A DNA stretch of 64,000 nt, from NCBI RefSeq assembly GCF_027111355.2, contig NZ_CP114291.2, positions 3,224,001-3,288,000 of the forward strand, written 5' to 3'. Below the pieces are notes generated by a model. It saw only the letters and a program-made list of their open reading frames with translations. It did not search any database and was not told the origin of the DNA. The translations under genes and the position numbers were made by a program. Below, in pieces: positions 38,202 through 46,535 of the stretch. This stretch comes from Flavobacterium eburneipallidum. GTDB lineage: Bacteria; Bacteroidota; Bacteroidia; Flavobacteriales; Flavobacteriaceae. Every line of letters begins with the position of its first letter. The stretch's first letter is position 1.

Positions 38202-38233
38202 CAAATCTATACCATAATTTATCATTAACCAAA
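38202..38233 (-). promoter_or_regulatory. Promoter of susCD
   Basis: On the minus strand TTTG (38230-38233), a 20-bp spacer, then TAGATTTG (38202-38209): a textbook Bacteroidota promoter. It implies a 5' untranslated leader of about 230 nt before the susC ATG. Confidence 0.75.
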
Positions 38234-38510
38234 TATAAATCAAATAAATTATTGCACCCAAAAAAAAACTAACAAAAAAAAACATTATTCATAATTAATA
38301 TCATAAACAATTCAATATTAACTGTTAAAAAACAAAATAAATAAAAACAAAAAAGAATTAAACTCAGTTAAAAAGACTACAAAAATCAAACCTAACTTTC
38401 TTACTAAATAAATTATATGAAAATTCTTTAAAAACCAACATCTGTTCTGTATGAAAAACTCTAAAAGCATAAACCATCCCAAAAAAACGATAAAATAAAG
38501 CAGACCGAAT
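38234..38510. other. AT-rich non-coding region upstream of susC
   Basis: The gap from 37966 to 38570 holds the susC leader, its promoter and operator, and the terminator of the next gene. The rest is extremely A-rich on the plus strand; I see no ORF, repeat or further regulatory motif in it. Confidence 0.6.
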
Positions 38511-38550
38511 AAAAAAGCCTGTTAGACATTTTTTTTCTAACAGGCTTTTT
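38511..38550. terminator. Terminator after the 132-residue hypothetical gene
   Basis: AAAAAGCCTGTTAGA and TCTAACAGGCTTTTT form a 15-bp perfect stem with a 9-nt loop; A-run and T-run make it bidirectional. Confidence 0.9.
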
Positions 38551-38570
38551 CAGTTATTTTATTTCTCGAT

Positions 38571-38969
38571 TTAAAACTCTATTCCATAGATATCACAACT
38601 AATATAGTCCAACAACCGTTGTCGGTATAATTCTTCATCATAAAACTGCTCTGGCCAAAATGTAGTCGAATAAAAAAACATCAGCTCAAACACATCATCA
38701 TGTTGTGTGGCCAAAACATCTAAATACTTAATGTAGCGATCATGACAAAAATAAGCCTCATCATAATCTGCATTAATTATTTCAAATATTCTTTTTTGGA
38801 TAGGAAATCCTTCCACCTCATAACCTTGACCAACACAATAGTTAGATATTATCTGAACGACAAAACTTTCATGGATTTCACCATACCTAAAACAATCCTC
38901 ACAATCACCGATAACGCTCCAAACCTTGTAGATTTCTAAAATGCATTTTTTAACCGACTCTATTTCCAT
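38571..38969 (-). CDS. Hypothetical cytoplasmic protein
   Basis: A 132-residue protein from the ATG at 38967-38969 (MEIESVKKCILEIYKVW); a TTG 11 codons upstream is less likely. It is acidic and rich in Tyr, Phe and Cys (DCEDCFRYGEIHESF, DEAYFCHDRYIKYLDVL), with no signal peptide or membrane segment. The pairs of Cys and His might bind metal, but the spacing fits no motif that I know. Strong terminator downstream; monocistronic. Confidence 0.6.
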   Translation of the reverse strand: MEIESVKKCILEIYKVWSVIGDCEDCFRYGEIHESFVVQIISNYCVGQGYEVEGFPIQKRIFEIINADYDEAYFCHDRYIKYLDVLATQHDDVFELMFFYSTTFWPEQFYDEELYRQRLLDYISCDIYGIEF

Positions 38970-39054
38970 TTGAATAATTTTTCTCAAATATAAATCAGTC
39001 AAAATTTGCTACTTTACGGGTTTCCGTATTTTGGCCATTTTTTTCTAAAAAAAC

Positions 39055-39094
39055 AAACAAAAAACCCACAAGACCAGTAATCCTATGGGTTTTT
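39055..39094 (-). terminator. Terminator of the porin gene
   Basis: AAAACCCA and TGGGTTTT with a 17-nt loop, followed on the minus strand by a T-run. Confidence 0.7.
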
Positions 39095-39158
39095 ATTGTG
39101 AATTTATTTTTGAATTATTTTAAATTACAGCATAAAAGTTGTCTTTTTGAATAAAAAT

Positions 39159-41117
39159 CTATTGAAAGAAATTCCAAACTACACCAAATCGAATCATAAA
39201 ATCACGATAGGGATTACTTGGAGAAGAATAATACTTATTTCCCGTTAATGACGAATTGAAATGTTCGGCTATTATGTAAATTCGAGTTCGTTGGAGTCTA
39301 GCATTAAAGAAGAAATCTAAATTGGCAAAATTCCCTATTTTCTTCTTATCTTGTGTAAAAAACTCACCAATTACAGGATTATACTCATTTGCATAATAAT
39401 TAGTAAAATAATTCAAGGTAACTCCTGTTTGAAAAAACAAGGCTTTTCGAAACATTTCTTGCGAAAAATAAAAAGTGTTTCGTGTTACCAATTCAGGAAC
39501 ATTCAAAATCAAATCCGATTGATCTACTTTTTGATACAAAAGCGTATTGTCTAATGCTAATTTCCAAAATTTGAATTCCTTATTCGCTTTTACAGACAAA
39601 TAATTAATCGTATTACCGTATTGTTTTGGAGCGACAATTTGTTGTCTAGATGCTATTTGATCATCATTCGAAATATCTTCAAAATACAAATGATCGTTAA
39701 ATGTTGAGTATTGAACCGAAGCCTCAACCCATGGAGTGATTGCACTGGCAGTAATCGAATTTATTTTTTCGTTCTTAAAATCATTCGACCAATTGTAGGC
39801 TACATAACTACTTTGATACAAATTATAATTCAAATTGGGCAATTTGTTCATATTTTGATATTGGAACGAGAATTGTATATCATCACTCCAATCGTACAGC
39901 ATTTTAGCATCTAAATTTGACAACGATTGATTGGACAATGATCTTGAAAGCAAGAATTTTCCATTCCATTTGTTTTTTCGATATTCATATTGCCCACCAA
40001 CAGAGTTAATTCTTTGACTAATGGAACTCGGAATTGTTTGGTCATCTAAAACCAAAATTTGGTTGTAATAATAATTATGAAAAAAATCGTCCGCAAAAAA
40101 CTGAAACTTTCCTAAAGTGGTATTTTCGTAGGTAACTCCTACTTTATTATATGTCTTATTATAATGAGTTTGATCGTTTATTCCACTGGTTTTGTACGAA
40201 TCCCCAAAACGATACACAGTCCCAAATTGGTCAAGACTTGAAGTAACGGTTGCCTGATTGTATTCAAAAAACTTATTCTCGTAATTAAATTGATGATTAA
40301 CATACAAGTTATTGTCACCTTTAGTTGGATTAATTCTGTAAAAATGGTCTAAAAAAATTCGCTTGCCTTTCAAAAAAGACCTAGCATCTGACAAATAAAT
40401 TTCCAGTCGGTCTTTGTTTTCAAAAGCTGGATCTTCGCTCTCAAAATCCTCGGCATTTGTAATTCCTCCATTTTCTTCATTCAAAAGGTCTTGGGAAACA
40501 AAATGGGCATTAGCAAAATAGCGTTCGTTTTTAGTATTGTAACTTGTTGTAAACCTAAAATTCCCCGTGCTGGACATTTGATTTACATACTTACCTTCGG
40601 ATCGCAATCCTTTGTATGCTATAGAAAAATTAAGTCTTGGGGACATATTCAACGTAAAAAAAGCATCAACGTTTTGTCCTTGTTTCATTACGGTTTTGAA
40701 ATACAATTCGGTTACGGGAGTGGCTACAGAACTATACCTAATTTGATTGGCTTCAAGAAAATTAAAATGTTTGGCTTTGAATCCAAATTCGGGATAAGGA
40801 GAAAAAGCATTCAAACTGTATTGCAACGTATTATATGTTTGTCCTTCATTAGAAAAAGGCATCAGTCCAAAATTATCTCGTCGCAAATAATTAAAATTGT
40901 ACATTTTTTTTATGGTCAAAGAGGTATCAATGTAAGTCGTATCTCGCTCTAAAGTTATTACACGGTACATATCGATAGTTGCAATTTTTTCTGCTTTTTT
41001 CTTAATAGAGTCGGTACTATTGTATTTGCTGTCAAAACCAAACAAATCGGTGACTTTTTGTTGAGAAAACACAGTTATTGGTAAGATTAATAAACACAAG
41101 AAAAAGAAATTCCTCAT
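39159..41117 (-). CDS. Putative outer-membrane porin (Porin_10-like)
   Basis: A 652-residue outer-membrane beta-barrel protein. The ATG at 41115-41117 gives MRNFFFLCLLILPITVFSQQ, a clean signal peptide; the longer frame begins at TTG and adds a polar stretch. The mature N-terminus ('DLFGFDSKYNSTDSIKKKAEKIATIDMYRVITLERDTTYIDTSLTIKKMYNFNYLRRDNFGLMPFSNEGQTYN') and alternating aromatic strands to the final 'MIRFGVVWNFFQ', with C-terminal aromatics, match the Bacteroidota putative porin family. The transported solute is unknown. Confidence 0.85.
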   Translation of the reverse strand: MRNFFFLCLLILPITVFSQQKVTDLFGFDSKYNSTDSIKKKAEKIATIDMYRVITLERDTTYIDTSLTIKKMYNFNYLRRDNFGLMPFSNEGQTYNTLQYSLNAFSPYPEFGFKAKHFNFLEANQIRYSSVATPVTELYFKTVMKQGQNVDAFFTLNMSPRLNFSIAYKGLRSEGKYVNQMSSTGNFRFTTSYNTKNERYFANAHFVSQDLLNEENGGITNAEDFESEDPAFENKDRLEIYLSDARSFLKGKRIFLDHFYRINPTKGDNNLYVNHQFNYENKFFEYNQATVTSSLDQFGTVYRFGDSYKTSGINDQTHYNKTYNKVGVTYENTTLGKFQFFADDFFHNYYYNQILVLDDQTIPSSISQRINSVGGQYEYRKNKWNGKFLLSRSLSNQSLSNLDAKMLYDWSDDIQFSFQYQNMNKLPNLNYNLYQSSYVAYNWSNDFKNEKINSITASAITPWVEASVQYSTFNDHLYFEDISNDDQIASRQQIVAPKQYGNTINYLSVKANKEFKFWKLALDNTLLYQKVDQSDLILNVPELVTRNTFYFSQEMFRKALFFQTGVTLNYFTNYYANEYNPVIGEFFTQDKKKIGNFANLDFFFNARLQRTRIYIIAEHFNSSLTGNKYYSSPSNPYRDFMIRFGVVWNFFQ

Positions 41118-41290
41118 TTGGAGCGGTATATGATTATGCAATTTTTCGAAAATTATAACGAAGCAAAGGTAAATGAAAAAAGATACAAATAAAAAAAGGC
41201 ATTCATTTATAGGAATGTTTTGGGAAGTAGTAATTTGATTCTCCTTTTTGAATATTTTTTTACAATATTTGTTGTTTCAATTTACTCTTT

Positions 41291-41950
41291 ATGTTACTCA
41301 CTAATTTTTCATCTTTTATTCTAGAAACAGGAACAGACGAAGCGGGTCGTGGTTGTTTAGCAGGTCCAGTAACTGCGGCTGCGGTAATTTTACCAGCCGA
41401 TTTTGAGAATGCAATCCTCAACGACAGCAAACAATTGTCTGAAAAAGTTAGAGAAAAACTCCGACCTGTTATCGAAGAACAAGCACTTTGTTTTGCCGTA
41501 ACGCATTTGCATCCGAAAGAAATTGACGAAATCAACATACTGAATGCTTCGATGAAAGGAATGCAGGAATGTGTTTTGAAATTAAATCCAATTCCCGAGT
41601 TTATTATTGTGGATGGCAATAGAGCATTGAACGCCAAACTGGGTTTGAAAAACACTTTCGGAAAACGGTTTACAAAAGAAGAAATCGAATTATTAAAATC
41701 AATCCCCAATCAAAGCATCATCAAAGGAGATTCCAAATATTTGAGTATTGCAGCTGCTTCCGTTTTGGCAAAAACCTATCGTGATGAATATATGAACAAG
41801 ATTCACGAAGAATTCCCGATGTACAATTGGAAGCAAAATAAAGGTTATCCAACAAAAGAACATCGCGAAGCCATCAGAAAATATGGCACTACAAAATACC
41901 ATAGAATGAGTTTTCGATTATTGCCTGAACAGTTGAAATTGGAGATTTAA
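41291..41950 (+). CDS. rnhB: Ribonuclease HII
   Basis: A 219-residue endonuclease that nicks 5' of ribonucleotides in DNA-RNA hybrids. The signature '[21 protein letters not shown]' (Asp and Glu about 16-17) is followed by '[16 protein letters not shown]', 'IVDGNRAL' (third acidic residue) and '[24 protein letters not shown]' (fourth Asp). Standard length. It is divergent from the porin gene. Confidence 0.97.
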   Translation: MLLTNFSSFILETGTDEAGRGCLAGPVTAAAVILPADFENAILNDSKQLSEKVREKLRPVIEEQALCFAVTHLHPKEIDEINILNASMKGMQECVLKLNPIPEFIIVDGNRALNAKLGLKNTFGKRFTKEEIELLKSIPNQSIIKGDSKYLSIAAASVLAKTYRDEYMNKIHEEFPMYNWKQNKGYPTKEHREAIRKYGTTKYHRMSFRLLPEQLKLEI

Positions 41951-41953
41951 GGT

Positions 41954-42000
41954 TTAACCACAAAGAACACGAAGAAGGCACAAAGTTTACAAAGTTCATA
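41954..42000. repeat. Dispersed CACAAAG-type intergenic sequence
   Basis: AACCACAAAGAACACGAAG followed by CACAAAGTTTACAAAG. A related, longer copy in the opposite orientation lies at 48466-48552. No coding potential. Confidence 0.45.
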
Positions 42001-42048
42001 AAGAAAATCCATGACAATCTGTTCAATCCCTGTCATCTGTGGCTAATT

Positions 42049-42753
42049 TTACAAAGCCAAGAATTCTGCTTCAAATAATTGCGTTAAGTGTTTTATGATT
42101 CTTGCTTTCACTTCAGCTTCATCGACTTTTTCGACACCGAGTTCCACATTCAAAGAAGTAACCGCTTTGCCGCGAATGCCGCAGGGAATGATGTTATCAA
42201 AATAACCCAAATCGACATTGACATTTAAGGCAAAACCGTGCATCGTTACCCATCGAGAAGCACGAACGCCCATAGCACAAATTTTTCTGGCGAATGGAGT
42301 TCCAACTCCGAGCCAAACGCCTGTTTCACCATCGCTTCGACCACATTCTAATCCGTATTCTTGTAAAGTAAGAATAATGGATTCTTCTAGAAAACGCAAA
42401 TATTTATGAATATCGGTAAAGAAATTTTCTAAATCTAAAATAGGATAACCTACAATTTGTCCTGGACCGTGATACGTAATATCACCACCACGATTGCTTT
42501 TGTAAAAAGTCGCTCCTTTGGCTTCAAGCTGTTTTTCGTTAAGTAGTAAATTCTCCAAATCACCGCTTTTTCCCAAGGTATAAACATGAGGATGTTCTAC
42601 AAAAAGCAAGTAATTAGGTGTTGCAAGATTGGTTTCTTCTCTCCTATTCTGGATTTTCAAATCGACAACTCCCTTGAATAATTCTTCCTGGTATTCCCAA
42701 GCCGTTTTGTAATCCTGAAGTCCTAAATCTTGAAGCTGGATGGTTTTGTTCAT
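42049..42753 (-). CDS. lipB: Lipoyl(octanoyl) transferase
   Basis: A 234-residue enzyme moving octanoyl groups from acyl-carrier protein to lipoyl domains, the first step in making lipoate for 2-oxoacid dehydrogenases. Family motifs: 'RGGDITYHGPGQIVGYPILDL' (about 88-108), 'TGVWLG', 'KICAMGVRASRWVTMHGFALNVN', and 'IIPCGIRGKAVTSLNVELG', which holds the catalytic Cys and Lys. No lipA is visible nearby. Confidence 0.96.
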   Translation of the reverse strand: MNKTIQLQDLGLQDYKTAWEYQEELFKGVVDLKIQNRREETNLATPNYLLFVEHPHVYTLGKSGDLENLLLNEKQLEAKGATFYKSNRGGDITYHGPGQIVGYPILDLENFFTDIHKYLRFLEESIILTLQEYGLECGRSDGETGVWLGVGTPFARKICAMGVRASRWVTMHGFALNVNVDLGYFDNIIPCGIRGKAVTSLNVELGVEKVDEAEVKARIIKHLTQLFEAEFLAL

Positions 42754-42873
42754 TTTGTCATTGCGAGGAACGAAGCTATCTTATTTCGTTCGCTATTTTT
42801 GAGTTGCAAAGTTACAAAGTAAAAGACTTAAAAACTTTAAAAGGAAAGTCAAATTAATTTTCAAATTTACAAA

Positions 42874-42903
42874 TTGCCACATTTTCAAATTTACCTATCT
42901 TTG
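42874..42903 (+). promoter_or_regulatory. Promoter of lysS
   Basis: TTG (42874-42876), 19 bp, then TATCTTTG (42896-42903), fitting the Bacteroidota -33/-7 pattern. The ATG is 21 bp beyond the -7 box. Confidence 0.7.
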
Positions 42904-42924
42904 CGCTCTTAAAATCTGAATATA

Positions 42925-44625
42925 ATGGCATTATCCGAACAAGAAATTATCCGTAGAGAAAAACTTCAAAACTTACGCAATTTGGGTATTAACCCTTATC
43001 CTGCCAATCTTTTTCCTGTAAATCATACTTCGAAGCAAATAAAGGAATCTTTTGAAGAAGGCAAGAAAGTTATTGTTGCTGGGCGTTTGATGAGCGTGAG
43101 AGATCAAGGAAAAGCTTGTTTTGCTGAATTACAAGATAGCGAAGGACGTATTCAATTGTACGTAAATCGCGATGTTTTGTGTTTGGAAGAGGATAAAACG
43201 TTGTACAATACTGTGTTCAAAAAATTGACCGATTTAGGTGATTTTATTGGTATTGAAGGTGAATTGTTTACTACCAAAGTGGGTGCGCAATGTATTCGTG
43301 TGGATCAATTTACTTTTTTGAGTAAAACCTTGCGTCCGTTGCCATTGCCAAAAGTAGATGAGGACGGAAAAGTGCACGATGCCTTCAACGATGCTGAATT
43401 GCGTTACAGAATGCGTTATGTGGATTTGACCGTGAACCAAAATGTAAAAGAAACATTCATCAAGAGAACAAAATTATTCAATGCGATGCGTGGTTTCTTT
43501 AATGATGCAGGCTATTTGGAAGTTGAAACTCCTGTTTTGCAATCGATTCCCGGTGGTGCTGCTGCGAGACCTTTTATCACGCACCACAACTCGCTTGACA
43601 TTCCGCTTTATATGCGTATTGCGAACGAATTGTACTTGAAAAGATTGATTGTTGGTGGATTTGACGGTGTGTACGAGTTTTCGAAAAACTTCCGTAACGA
43701 AGGAATGGACAGAACGCACAACCCGGAATTTACCGCAATGGAAATATATGTAGCCTACAAAGACTACAACTGGATGATGGATTTTACCGAGCGTTTATTG
43801 GAACATTGCGCCATTGGCGTAAATGGAACGAGTGAAGCGACTTTTGGCGAACATAAAATCAGTTTTAAAGCGCCTTATGCCCGCGTTACAATGACGGATT
43901 CTATCAAGCATTTTACCGGTTTTGATATTTCCGGCAAAAGCGAGGAAGAGCTTTTTGAAGCTGCAAAAGGAATGGGAATCGAGGTGGACAAAACGATGGG
44001 TAAAGGAAAATTGATTGACGAGATTTTCGGAGCAAAATGCGAAGGAAATTATATTCAGCCAACTTTTATTACGGATTATCCAAAAGAAATGTCACCACTT
44101 TGTAAAGAACACCGTGACAATCCGGAATTGACAGAACGTTTTGAATTGATGGTTTGCGGTAAAGAAGTTGCGAATGCGTATTCGGAATTGAATGATCCAA
44201 TTGACCAAAGGGAGCGTTTTGAAGATCAAATGCGTTTGGCTGCAAAAGGAGACGATGAAGCCAATGGAACGATTGATGAAGATTTCTTAAGAGCTTTGGA
44301 ATACGGTATGCCACCAACTTCTGGTTTAGGAATTGGAATGGATCGTTTGATGATGTTCTTGACCAATAATGCTTCGATTCAGGAAGTGTTGTTCTTCCCG
44401 CAAATGCGTCCGGAGAAAAAACAAACTATCGAATTATCAGACGAAGAGAAATTTATCGTAGATATATTGAAGAAAAATGAAAATAAAATGGATCTTCAGC
44501 AACTAAAAATTACTGCGAATTTAAGCGGTAAAAAATGGGATGCTGCCACCAAAGGTTTATCCAAAAACAACTTGATTAAAGTGAGTGTTGATGGGGAAAG
44601 CAAGGTAATGGAATTGGTGGTGTAA
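42925..44625 (+). CDS. lysS: Lysyl-tRNA synthetase (class II)
   Basis: A 566-residue class II synthetase charging tRNA-Lys. It has an OB-fold anticodon domain ('VIVAGRLMSVRDQGKACFAELQDSEGRIQLYVN'), motif 1 region 'VETPVLQSIPGGAAARPFITHHNSLDIPLYMRIANELYLKRLIVGG', motif 2 'KNFRNEGMDRTHNPEFTAMEIY' and motif 3 'GLGIGMDRLMMF'. A C-terminal extension of about 70 residues follows motif 3, as in other Bacteroidota LysRS. Single gene with its own promoter and terminator. Confidence 0.98.
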   Translation: MALSEQEIIRREKLQNLRNLGINPYPANLFPVNHTSKQIKESFEEGKKVIVAGRLMSVRDQGKACFAELQDSEGRIQLYVNRDVLCLEEDKTLYNTVFKKLTDLGDFIGIEGELFTTKVGAQCIRVDQFTFLSKTLRPLPLPKVDEDGKVHDAFNDAELRYRMRYVDLTVNQNVKETFIKRTKLFNAMRGFFNDAGYLEVETPVLQSIPGGAAARPFITHHNSLDIPLYMRIANELYLKRLIVGGFDGVYEFSKNFRNEGMDRTHNPEFTAMEIYVAYKDYNWMMDFTERLLEHCAIGVNGTSEATFGEHKISFKAPYARVTMTDSIKHFTGFDISGKSEEELFEAAKGMGIEVDKTMGKGKLIDEIFGAKCEGNYIQPTFITDYPKEMSPLCKEHRDNPELTERFELMVCGKEVANAYSELNDPIDQRERFEDQMRLAAKGDDEANGTIDEDFLRALEYGMPPTSGLGIGMDRLMMFLTNNASIQEVLFFPQMRPEKKQTIELSDEEKFIVDILKKNENKMDLQQLKITANLSGKKWDAATKGLSKNNLIKVSVDGESKVMELVV

Positions 44626-44654
44626 ACGGTTTATTCTAAAACATAAAAAATACT

Positions 44655-44684
44655 AAAAAGGAACTCCAAGTAGTTCCTTTTTAT
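44655..44684 (+). terminator. Terminator of lysS
   Basis: AAAAAGGAACT and AGTTCCTTTTT form an 11-bp stem with a short loop and trailing T, between lysS and the ATPase gene. Confidence 0.85.
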
Positions 44685-44700
44685 ATATAAAAAATTTCCT

Positions 44701-44708
44701 TAATTTTG
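44701..44708 (+). promoter_or_regulatory. -7 promoter box of the ATPase-nuclease cassette
   Basis: TAATTTTG matches TAnnTTTG and lies only 4 bp before the ATPase ATG, so transcription would start at or next to the start codon, giving a leaderless mRNA. No clear -33 box is present. Confidence 0.4.
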
Positions 44709-44712
44709 AAAA

Positions 44713-46032
44713 ATGGAAAGAGCAAAACTTATCGTTAAAAACTTTGGACCTCTAAAGGATATTAATATCGAAGTTAGAGAAATGGTTACTTTTATTGGAG
44801 CACAAGCTTCTGGGAAGAGTACACTTGCTAAATTACTTTCGATTTTGGAAGATGAAAACTTTAGAAGAAATGAAAATATTTTATTCGAAACTGAATTAAA
44901 AAAATATAATATTTTTAGTTATTTAAAAAAAGAAACTTTTATAAGTTATGACAATCAGAACAATAGTAATATAAGCATTAATAGTTTTGAATATAAAGAT
45001 GGTGAATCCTTAAAAATCGATATGTTTAGCGTATTAAGTTCTTCAAAAGAATTCGAAGAAGATGTTGATACAATTGAACTCATTAAAAATTTAATGTCCT
45101 ATGATTTAAATCACTTGATAATTAAAGATCTTAAATACACACAAAAATTCGCAAGTCTATTTAAATTGAATAATAAAAAGAAAATATTAATTGATTTTTT
45201 ATTATCATCAAAATACAAAAAAACGGAAATAAGTATTGATAAACTATTTGAAGTTCTTGAAATTGAAAAAAAAGGAGAAAATTACATATCAACATATGAA
45301 GATATTATTAAAATTTTACCTGAAATATACTCTTTTGATTCTATTTACATTCCGACAGAAAGAAGTTTTTTACATCTAATTGCTGAAAACACTCTAGGAT
45401 TAATAAACAACAATGTTCAAATACCGAAACATCTTTTAGAAAGCGGTCAAGATTATGAAAAAGCACTTCAAAAAATAAAAGAATTGCCTTTAAGCATAAT
45501 CGATAAAAAAATAACTTACAAAAGAGAAGGAAAAACTTCATACATCTATCATAATGAAATTGAAAAAGTAGATTTATTAGAATCAGCTTCAGGTTTACAA
45601 TCCATAATTCCAGTTTTACTTTTAGTTGAATATGCAAAATCATTAAAAGATGAATACAACTTTAATTTTGTCGTAGAAGAACCTGAATTAAACTTATATC
45701 CAAAAGCGCAACACGAATTGATTAAATATTTAGTCAAAAACTGCTTGTTTGAGAGAAAGAATTTGATTCTTACTACGCACAGTCCTTTTGTATTGGCATC
45801 AATCAATAATTTGCTTTTGGCTTTTGACAAAGGGAAAACAAAACCAACTGAAGTTAATAAAATAATCAAAAAAGAATCTTGGCTTAATCCAAAAAACTTC
45901 ATTGCTTATGAATTAAAGAATGGAAAAGCAAAAAAAATAATGAATGATAAGTTGGGGCAAATCAACGAAAACATGATTGATATTGTTTCAGATTCTTTTT
46001 CAGATGAATTTGATAAATTGTTGGATTTATGA
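44713..46032 (+). CDS. AAA/ABC-type (SMC-like) ATPase of a two-gene, defence-like cassette
   Basis: A 439-residue ATPase of the OLD/AAA_15/AAA_21 kind without a TOPRIM domain. Walker A is 'GAQASGKST' (29-37), the signature-like 'SASGLQS' is near 291-297, Walker B is 'NFVVEEPEL' (318-326) and the switch His is in 'LTTHSP' (about 356). The region 40-280 is Lys/Ile/Asn-rich and helical, likely the coiled arm. Its stop overlaps the next start (ATGA), implying a stoichiometric partner. Such solitary ATPases pair with effectors in anti-phage systems (PARIS, Septu, OLD-like). The gene is more AT-rich than lysS, suggesting transfer. The ATPase call is firm; the defence role is inferred. Confidence 0.85.
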   Translation: MERAKLIVKNFGPLKDINIEVREMVTFIGAQASGKSTLAKLLSILEDENFRRNENILFETELKKYNIFSYLKKETFISYDNQNNSNISINSFEYKDGESLKIDMFSVLSSSKEFEEDVDTIELIKNLMSYDLNHLIIKDLKYTQKFASLFKLNNKKKILIDFLLSSKYKKTEISIDKLFEVLEIEKKGENYISTYEDIIKILPEIYSFDSIYIPTERSFLHLIAENTLGLINNNVQIPKHLLESGQDYEKALQKIKELPLSIIDKKITYKREGKTSYIYHNEIEKVDLLESASGLQSIIPVLLLVEYAKSLKDEYNFNFVVEEPELNLYPKAQHELIKYLVKNCLFERKNLILTTHSPFVLASINNLLLAFDKGKTKPTEVNKIIKKESWLNPKNFIAYELKNGKAKKIMNDKLGQINENMIDIVSDSFSDEFDKLLDL

Positions 46033-46535
46033 CAGTAGAACAATTATTAGCTCATTTTCCAAATTTAGAAAAAGATATTTGCTACAAAACACTAAAAGAC
46101 TCCGTTTACTACCTTGAGGACATTAAAGATGCAATAACAAGATTCAAATTTGAAGAAGAATATTGGAATCTTTGTTTAGAGAATGACAGTTCAAAAGAAA
46201 TTTTACTTCTAGAAAATGAATTCTCTGTGATGAAAAATGAAACATCCAAAAAATGTGATTGGGTTTTATTTGAGAACAATAATCTTTATTTTGTAGAATC
46301 AAAAGATGTCAAACCTAGAAGTAGAAATAAAGAACGAAAAGATGCGATAAAACAATTGATAGCTACTATTGAATTTTATAGTTCTAAAATTGATTTAAGC
46401 ACTACAAAACTTTTTTCTCAAATCTGTTTTAAATCTAATTCAAGAATAATTAAAACAGGAGATCAGGCAAGAAAAAAAATATTTAGTCAATATAATTCAG
46501 ATTTCACAGAAGGAAATCATATCGTATTTGAATAA
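46029..46535 (+). CDS. Small PD-(D/E)XK nuclease-like partner of the ATPase
   Basis: A 168-residue protein overlapping the ATPase gene by 4 bp. It has no named domain that I recognise, but the order E62/E64, 'KKCDWVLFENNNLYFVESKDV' (split: D77, then E90-S-K92) and a following helix with Q109 ('AIKQLIATIEFY') matches the core of PD-(D/E)XK nucleases: Glu, Asp, E-x-K, Gln. The basic stretch PRSRNKERK after it could contact nucleic acid. It ends at the base before the convergent moaA stop. Probably the effector of the pair; a non-nuclease sensor is possible. Confidence 0.6.
   Translation: MTVEQLLAHFPNLEKDICYKTLKDSVYYLEDIKDAITRFKFEEEYWNLCLENDSSKEILLLENEFSVMKNETSKKCDWVLFENNNLYFVESKDVKPRSRNKERKDAIKQLIATIEFYSSKIDLSTTKLFSQICFKSNSRIIKTGDQARKKIFSQYNSDFTEGNHIVFE

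Noticed and set aside
44713..46535. Toxin-antitoxin pair
   Set aside because: The first gene is a 439-residue ATPase with full ABC motifs, not a small antitoxin; an ATPase-effector pair fits better.
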